Source: Paraburkholderia bannensis NBRC 103871 (GTDB lineage: Bacteria; Pseudomonadota; Gammaproteobacteria; Burkholderiales; Burkholderiaceae). Taken from it: a stretch of DNA of 64,000 bases. The notes beneath the pieces were generated by a model that was given only the letters and a program-made list of their open reading frames with translations, was not told the origin of the DNA and made no database searches. A program made the translations under genes and the position numbers. Each line of letters begins with the position of its first letter. The stretch's first letter is position 1. Shown here piece by piece: positions 59,328 to 64,000 of the stretch. The stretch is from positions 186,001 to 250,000 of the forward strand of contig NZ_BAYA01000013.1 of assembly GCF_000685015.1 (NCBI RefSeq), written 5' to 3'.

Positions 59328-60704
59328 TTGAGGCCCACCAATAGCCTGCGCGTGCGCCTGCTGCTCTGGCTCGTGCTGCCGATGACGCTGTTCATCGCCG
59401 CCGCCGGGCTCATCACGCGCGGCAACGCATGGCGCACGGCGAACCTGCTGCAGGACGACGCGCTGCTTTCAGCGGCGCGCGTGATGGCGGGCGACATCGG
59501 CTGGGAAGGCAATGCGCTGAGCGCCTCCATTTCACCGAGCGCCATCGAGATCCTGCGCACGCCGCACCGCGACCAGGTGTTCTTTCGCGTGCAGGAAATC
59601 GGCGGGCCGATCATCGCGGGCACCTCGGATTTTCCGCAGCATGTGCCCGAGGCCTCCCCGCAGTGGTACGACGCCGAAGTCAACGGCACGCCGATCCGCG
59701 CCGTCTCGCTGATCCGGCCGATGTACGACGCGGGCGCGACGCGCCGCGTGATCGTTTCGGTCGGTCGCACGCTCAATGAGCGCGACGCGATGGCGGGCGC
59801 GCTGTGGCGCCCGCAAATGTTCTATTTCGCGGGCATCGTCACGGCCGCGGTGATCCTCGTGTGCGTCGGGCTGACGCTGGAACTGCGCCCGCTCACGCGT
59901 CTCGCGCGCGGGCTGCCGCAGCGCGTGCGCACTTCTTCGCGCATGGCGTCGGTGCGCATCGACGTCGAGCCGCTGCGCACGGAACTGCGCCCCATCGTCA
60001 GCGCGTTCAACGCCTGTCTCGACCTGATCGAGCGGCAAACGGCGATGCAGCGCCGCTTTATCGCCGACGCCGCGCATCAGCTGCGCACGCCGCTCACGCT
60101 GCTCGGCACGCAGCTGCAATACGCGCGCCGCCAGCAGGATCCCGAACGCCTGCACGAAACACTCACGGCGATGCACCAGAGCAACCGCTCGCTCGTCGGG
60201 CTCACCAACCAGTTGCTCACGCTCGCGCAGGCCGAATCGGCGGATTACACGCAATTCGAAGGCGTGAGCGTGGACATGCGCGCGGTCGCGACCGGCGTGA
60301 TCGAGCAGCTTGCGCTGCTCGCGCAGCGCCGCCGCGTGGAACTGGTCGCGACGCTCGCGCCGCACGCCGAAGTGACCGGCAACGAGCAGTTGCTGTCGGT
60401 GCTGGTGTTCAATCTCGTCGATAACGCGATCCGCTATTCGCCCGAAGGCGGCACGGTCGCGGTGACGCTCACGGCGGGCGAGCATCCGCCCGTGCTCAGC
60501 GTTGCCGACGAAGGCGCAGGTATCGCCGATGCGCTGCGCGACAAGGTGTTCGAACCGTTCTTCCGTGCGTCGACCTTGCCGGGCAGCGGCCTGGGCCTGG
60601 CCATCGTGCGCGAGATCGCACGCGCGCACGGCGCGGACGTGAAACTCGAACACGGCGCACAAGGTCGCGGCACCGTGGCCGTGGTGGAGTTCGCGGCGCG
60701 CTGA
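59328..60704 (+). CDS. Sensor histidine kinase (TctE-like)
   Basis: 458 aa from a TTG start (59328-59330) with GACGAGG 7 nt upstream; no ATG gives a complete protein. TM1 (~8-28), a periplasmic sensor of the 2CSK_N type (~30-165: DDALLSAARVMAGDIGWEGNAL, IQEIGGPIIAGTSDFP-like), TM2 (~163-185), HAMP, HisKA with FIADAAHQLRTPLTLLG (~243-258), and an HATPase domain with LVDNAIRYSPEGG, VADEGAGI and GSGLGLAIVREIAR. All motifs intact. Pairs with the regulator just upstream. Confidence 0.93.
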   Translation: MRPTNSLRVRLLLWLVLPMTLFIAAAGLITRGNAWRTANLLQDDALLSAARVMAGDIGWEGNALSASISPSAIEILRTPHRDQVFFRVQEIGGPIIAGTSDFPQHVPEASPQWYDAEVNGTPIRAVSLIRPMYDAGATRRVIVSVGRTLNERDAMAGALWRPQMFYFAGIVTAAVILVCVGLTLELRPLTRLARGLPQRVRTSSRMASVRIDVEPLRTELRPIVSAFNACLDLIERQTAMQRRFIADAAHQLRTPLTLLGTQLQYARRQQDPERLHETLTAMHQSNRSLVGLTNQLLTLAQAESADYTQFEGVSVDMRAVATGVIEQLALLAQRRRVELVATLAPHAEVTGNEQLLSVLVFNLVDNAIRYSPEGGTVAVTLTAGEHPPVLSVADEGAGIADALRDKVFEPFFRASTLPGSGLGLAIVREIARAHGADVKLEHGAQGRGTVAVVEFAAR

Positions 60705-60816
60705 GCGCGTGCACTGCCCGATACTTTCTTCGACTTACCAACGCCCCCTGGGCTGGCGCGAACGGCATACGATGGCGCCAGACCATCAGCATTCCGATAA
60801 TTTCCAGGGGCATTTC

Positions 60817-61437
60817 ATGACCATCAGCGTGGCCGCCGGGTCGAACGGCGACTCCACTTCGTTCTACGCCCTCTGGACGTCGAAGCACGATCCCGACGAT
60901 ACGGCGTCCTCGGGCGACACGCTTTCCACATCCGACGACGAATCCACGACGCTCGACAGCAGTTCCAGCGCCGATCCGCTCAAGCAGGCCGTGACGGACG
61001 CACTGAATTCGCTCGGCGCGGACACCGATTGCGACGGCGACGACGGTTCGGACGACGACTTCAGCGACGTGCAGGACAACAGCGCGACCGCCGCCGACAA
61101 GCTCGCCGCGCTTCAGCAGTTCCTCGGCTCGCTGTTTCAGGCGGCGGCGCAGCAAGGCACAACCGTGAGCAGCGCCGATGCGACGTATAGCGGCGGCCTG
61201 GCATCGGCGGTGTCGGGGCTCGCGCAATCGGCGTCTTCACTGAACGGTGCGGGCAGCGCGAAAAGCGATCTCGCCGCGAGCTACGAGAACCTGCTCGACA
61301 CGCTGGGCGTGAACTCGGACGATCCGCTCGACGACGCCGCGATGGATCTTCAGCAGTTTCTTTCGACGCTCGCCAGCAACCTTCAGGCGCAAGGCGCTTC
61401 GTCCGCGAGCGGGCTCTTCATCGATATTTCGGCTTGA
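60817..61437 (+). CDS. Hypothetical acidic Ser/Asp/Ala-rich protein, 206 aa
   Basis: Not recognised. CAGGGG lies 6 nt before the ATG. Residues ~20-100 are low-complexity Ser, Asp and Thr (STSDDESTTLDSSSSADPLK; DTDCDGDDGSDDDFSDVQD), the second stretch being weakly EF-hand-like in its Asp spacing. The C-terminal half is Ala/Leu/Gln-rich helical (LAALQQFLGSLFQAAAQQG, MDLQQFLSTLASNLQAQG) with two similar halves. No signal peptide. Such composition fits an exported or regulatory protein of unknown role. Followed by a strong terminator, so it is monocistronic. Confidence 0.68.
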   Translation: MTISVAAGSNGDSTSFYALWTSKHDPDDTASSGDTLSTSDDESTTLDSSSSADPLKQAVTDALNSLGADTDCDGDDGSDDDFSDVQDNSATAADKLAALQQFLGSLFQAAAQQGTTVSSADATYSGGLASAVSGLAQSASSLNGAGSAKSDLAASYENLLDTLGVNSDDPLDDAAMDLQQFLSTLASNLQAQGASSASGLFIDISA

Positions 61438-61505
61438 ATCCGGCCGCGGCGCCTGGCGAATAGCGATTAGCGCCGCGGCCTCACGATGTCTCGGTGGTAC
61501 CTGAC

Positions 61506-61535
61506 GCGCCGGGCGGTTTCGCCGGCGCTTTTTTT
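61506..61535 (+). terminator. Rho-independent terminator
   Basis: GCGCCGG-N9-CCGGCGC followed by T7, right after the acidic protein gene and before the convergent regulator gene. Confidence 0.93.
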
Positions 61536-61547
61536 ATCGCTGCGTTT

Positions 61548-62285
61548 TCAGGTGGGGATGTCGGCCAGCGCTTGCGGCGCCTGCGACGGATCGGGCACGA
61601 ACACGTAGCCCTTGCCGCGCACCGTATGGATATAGCGCGGCGCGGCGGGATCGTCCTCGACCACGCGGCGCAGACGCCAGATCGGTACGTCGAGACTGCG
61701 CTCGCGGAATTCGCGCGCGTCGCGATGCACGATGTCGTGGATCAACGTGCGCGTGAGCACCTTGTACGGATGCGTCGCGAAGATCTTGAGCAGCGCGAAT
61801 TCGCTTTCGCGCAGCGGGATCAGCGTCTGCTCGCGCGAGAGCGTGCGCATCGTGAAGTCGAGTTCGAACGGGCCGAACTGGTAACGCGTGCGCACTTCGG
61901 GCGCGCTCGCCGTGGACGGGCCGCGCCGGCGCAGGATGTTCTGGATGCGGATCAGCAGTTCCTGCGGATCGAAGGGCTTGGGCAGATAGTCGTCCGCGCC
62001 CAGCGTGAGGCCGCGAATGCGGTCGGTCACGCTGCCGCGCGCGCTCACGAAGATCACGGGAATATCGTCGCCGGCCGCGCGCAAGGCGGTGATAGCTTCG
62101 AGACCGTCGGTCTGCGGCATCATGATGTCCAGCACGACGATAGAGGGACGTTCGCGTTCGAGGCGGCGCAGCAGATGCTTGCCATCGTGCAAGACCGCCG
62201 TATCGAATTGATGCGAGCGCAGGAAACGGCTCAGCAGATCGCGCACGACAGGATCGTCGTCGACGATTAGGACACAGGGCTTCAT
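61548..62285 (-). CDS. OmpR-family response regulator, orphan in this window
   Basis: 245 aa. Receiver with IVDDDPVV, phospho-acceptor Asp ~53 in SIVVLDIMMPQTDG, Ser/Ala at FVSARGSV and Lys in YLPKPFDPQ. The winged-helix effector (~140-235) has LIPLRESEFALLKIFATHPYKVLTR and RSLDVPIWRLRRVVEDDP, then YIHTVRGKGYVFVP. VPIWRLRR deviates from the usual V.hhRLR(K/R)K. No kinase is adjacent. It faces the upstream MFS gene by 76 bp on the same strand but with its own ATG context. Confidence 0.93.
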   Translation of the reverse strand: MKPCVLIVDDDPVVRDLLSRFLRSHQFDTAVLHDGKHLLRRLERERPSIVVLDIMMPQTDGLEAITALRAAGDDIPVIFVSARGSVTDRIRGLTLGADDYLPKPFDPQELLIRIQNILRRRGPSTASAPEVRTRYQFGPFELDFTMRTLSREQTLIPLRESEFALLKIFATHPYKVLTRTLIHDIVHRDAREFRERSLDVPIWRLRRVVEDDPAAPRYIHTVRGKGYVFVPDPSQAPQALADIPT

Positions 62286-62361
62286 GCGCGAATTTTATAG
62301 CAGCGCCCGTACCCGGATGAGGCCCGTTTCCTTACCCTTCCTTTCCCTGTGCATGCAACGT

Positions 62362-62490
62362 TCAGCCGCAAAACGCGAGGCCGGACAGCACCGCCAGCAG
62401 CGCAGCGGGCGTGAGCCAGCCCGCAAACGCTACCGCGCTCGACACGATCAGTAATACCGCGACTGCGGCTGCGAGCCACACAGGTTTCAT
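62362..62490 (-). CDS. 42-aa membrane peptide translationally coupled to the MFS gene
   Basis: Too short for standard callers. Encodes MKPVWLAAAVAVLLIVSSAV, AFAGW, then LTPAALLAVLSGLAFCG: two hydrophobic helices separated by a Gly-Trp turn. Its ATG (62488-62490) overlaps the MFS stop as ATGA, so translation would be coupled. Signal-peptide cleavage after AFA is also imaginable, but the remainder is hydrophobic, favouring a hairpin membrane peptide. Small hydrophobic peptides that sit at the end of transporter operons can act as accessory subunits; that role is inference. Confidence 0.7.
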   Translation of the reverse strand: MKPVWLAAAVAVLLIVSSAVAFAGWLTPAALLAVLSGLAFCG

Positions 62491-63716
62491 GCTGGCTGAG
62501 CCACGCCAGCATCGATGCGCACGACGCGGCGGTCGTCGATCGGCAGATGCAGCAGGCCGGACAGCACACCCAGGCAGATCGACCCGTACCACAACCATGC
62601 ATAGGAATGCGTAGCATCGAACACCACGCTGCCCAGCCACACGCCGAAGAAGCCGCCAAGCTGATGCCCGAAGAACACGAAGCCAAACAGCGTGGCGATA
62701 TACCGCACGCCGAATACCTGCGAAACGATGCCGTTGGTGAGCGGCACCGTGCCAAGCCACGTCAGCCCCATCGCGAAGGCAAACGCATAGAGGCTCACGG
62801 GCGTGAGCGGCAGCGCAATGAACAGCGCCATCGCGGCCGCGCGCGTGAAGTAAATGGCCGACAGCAGATATTTGCGGCGCAGGAAGCCACCTGCATAGCC
62901 GCACAGAAACGTCCCCGCCGTATTGGCCAGCGCGATGATGGCCAGCGCCATGCTCGCCTCGCGCGCGCTCATGCCGCGGTCGAGCAGGTACGCCGGCAGA
63001 TGCACGCCGATAAACGCCAACTGGAAGCCGCACGCGAAGAAGCCCAGATTGAGCAGCCAGAAGCCGCGATGCGCAAGCGCCTCTTTCACGGCGGCCCGGA
63101 TCGTGTCGCCCGCATGTTGGCGCGCGACGTCGTTCGCGGGCCGGTCGCGCAGGCACGCCGCGAGCGGCGCGCTCGCCAGCATCACGACCGCCAGCACGCC
63201 AATCGCCGACGCCCAGCCGATCGAGCCGATCATCCCTTGCGCGAGCGGCACCATCCAGAACTGCCCCAGCCCGCCGATCGTGCCCGCCACGCCCAGCGCC
63301 CAGCCGCGCCTGTCGGCGGGAAAGAGCCGCGAGAGCGCGCCATAGACCGCACCGAACGCCGTACCCGAGAGCGCAATGCCGATCAGCAGGCCCACGCCGA
63401 AGGTGTAAGCACCCACTGACGACGCCTGCGCCATCACCGCGAGACCCAGCGCATAGAGCACCGCGCCCGCGAAGATCACGCGCGCCGATCCGAACCGATC
63501 AGCGATCATGCCGGTAAGCGGCTGCGCGACACCCCACAGCAGGTTCTGCAAGGCAAGCGCGAGGCCGAAGGTCTCGCGCGTCCAGCCACGGTCGAGCGTC
63601 ACCGGCAGCAGGAACAGACCCTGCACGTTACGCACGCCCAGCGCCGCGCCCATCACGACGCCACCCGCCACCACCAGCAGCCAGCGCTGCCGCCATACGT
63701 CTTCTGCATCCCTCAC
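62487..63716 (-). CDS. MFS transporter (oxalate/formate-antiporter-like, OFA/MCT type)
   Basis: 409 aa from a GTG start (63714-63716) with GAGGAGA 6 nt upstream. Twelve helices. TM1 region WRQRWLLVVAGGVVMGAALGVRNVQGLFLLPVTLDRGWTRETF (read in parts) is typical of the OFA/monocarboxylate-porter-like MFS branch, with motif A as GMIADRFGSARVI (~72-84) and GYAGGFLRRKYLLSA in the second half. The substrate is probably a monocarboxylate or related anion. Divergent from the MarR-type gene; a 15-bp palindrome lies between them. An upstream extension lacking signals is rejected. Confidence 0.88.
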   Translation of the reverse strand: MRDAEDVWRQRWLLVVAGGVVMGAALGVRNVQGLFLLPVTLDRGWTRETFGLALALQNLLWGVAQPLTGMIADRFGSARVIFAGAVLYALGLAVMAQASSVGAYTFGVGLLIGIALSGTAFGAVYGALSRLFPADRRGWALGVAGTIGGLGQFWMVPLAQGMIGSIGWASAIGVLAVVMLASAPLAACLRDRPANDVARQHAGDTIRAAVKEALAHRGFWLLNLGFFACGFQLAFIGVHLPAYLLDRGMSAREASMALAIIALANTAGTFLCGYAGGFLRRKYLLSAIYFTRAAAMALFIALPLTPVSLYAFAFAMGLTWLGTVPLTNGIVSQVFGVRYIATLFGFVFFGHQLGGFFGVWLGSVVFDATHSYAWLWYGSICLGVLSGLLHLPIDDRRVVRIDAGVAQPA

Positions 63717-63842
63717 CGCTGTCTCCTCGATACGCGGGCCATGCTCGCAGTAGAGCGCGCACGAGGGGACGTGCTCAAGTGAGTTTTCAGCGGTTTTCGC
63801 ATGCATGCGGCGCATGCGACGCCCGCCATCGAGACTTGAACT

Positions 63843-63857
63843 GGTTGCGATCCGCAA
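63843..63857. promoter_or_regulatory. Palindrome GTTGCG-ATC-CGCAAC in the divergent promoter
   Basis: Perfect 6-bp arms, 40 bp before the MarR-type start and 127 bp before the MFS start. MarR proteins bind such 15-20 bp palindromes and usually control themselves and a divergent gene. Confidence 0.65.
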
Positions 63858-63896
63858 CTATCATGGGTTCGACACACCCTCTCTTTGGGAACCACC

Positions 63897-64000
63897 ATGG
63901 ATTTCGTCGATTCCCCCGCGCAAAGCCGCGACGCCACCATCCTCGAACTACGCGACTTCTCGCGAAAACTGGTTCGCGAACTGGGCTTCATGCGTTCGAC
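63897..64000 (+). CDS. MarR-type regulator, possibly MarR-GNAT fusion (N-terminus only)
   Basis: First ~34 codons, cut by the window edge. MDFVDSPAQSRDATILELRD, then FSRKLVRELGFMRS, matches the start of the bifunctional MarR/GNAT acetyltransferase group in which an FSRKxVRxLGxMR helix precedes the winged helix. The MarR domain itself is off the end, so family assignment rests on this short stretch and on divergence from the MFS transporter gene. Confidence 0.65.
   Translation, partial: MDFVDSPAQSRDATILELRDFSRKLVRELGFMRS

Noticed and set aside
1..64000. Prophage, IS elements, integrases, CRISPR arrays, tRNA or rRNA genes
   Set aside because: None recognised on either strand; no spaced direct repeats typical of CRISPR and no transposase-like proteins.

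Overview
High-GC (mid-60s %) chromosomal DNA from a beta-proteobacterium, most likely a Burkholderiaceae member (Paraburkholderia, Caballeronia or Burkholderia type). The basis is gene content: a porin of the Burkholderia 391-aa type ending in Phe, DUF4148 and DUF3304 proteins, a PlcN-like phospholipase C, an IclR/LysR/DeoR-rich regulator set, and strong GC3 codon bias. There are no rRNA or tRNA genes, CRISPR arrays, phage genes or insertion sequences. The window reads as ordinary chromosome with many small metabolic and transport islands. It is cut inside a pdxA-like gene on the left and a MarR-type gene on the right.

Layout. 1-2.8 kb: D-threonate-type acid-sugar operon (permease, DUF1537 kinase, PdxA2) with two identical operators in front. 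2.9-6.5 kb: DKNYY-repeat protein, a small unknown protein and a lone acyl-CoA dehydrogenase-like protein. 6.5-15.5 kb: Tat-exported phospholipase C with a 57-aa lipoprotein, two isochorismatase-fold hydrolases, an IclR regulator, an MHYT-GGDEF-EAL protein and an exported alpha/beta hydrolase. 15.7-20.5 kb: long acyl-CoA dehydrogenase, orphan UgpB, and a CLC-type (probably fluoride) transporter behind a clear fluoride riboswitch. 20.6-29.6 kb: a partial type II secretion locus (pseudopilins GspI, J, K plus secretin GspD) built around a lipoprotein phospholipase/phosphatase, a di-heme peroxidase and several small exported proteins. 30-36.4 kb: porin, a manganese (yybP-ykoY) riboswitch driving a cation exchanger, a chemoreceptor, an orphan histidine kinase and a small secreted protein. 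36.5-41.7 kb: complete TonB/FecCDE/FecB-type metal-chelate uptake operon. 41.7-45.1 kb: LysR, SnoaL-like, MFS and RidA-like genes. 45.1-50.3 kb: glycerol regulon glpR-D-K-F. 50.4-60.7 kb: DUF3304 protein, then a same-strand run of lipoprotein sulfatase, exported formylglycine-generating enzyme, NlpA-type binding protein, CxxCxxCC protein, second binding protein, MHS symporter and a TctDE-like two-component system. 60.8-64 kb: acidic unknown protein, OmpR-type regulator, MFS gene with a coupled 42-aa membrane protein, and the start of a MarR-type regulator.

The most notable signals are the two metalloregulatory riboswitches, each in front of an ion transporter whose substrate they help predict. 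Next are the incomplete type II secretion locus interleaved with its probable substrate, and the sulfatase operon in which both the sulfatase and its maturation enzyme carry export signals while the sulfatase motif deviates from CxPxR. Several genes are too short for standard callers: lipoproteins of 57 and 51 aa and a 42-aa membrane peptide. Start sites were chosen from ribosome-binding sites, signal-peptide position and family length; some (noted individually) are GTG or TTG.
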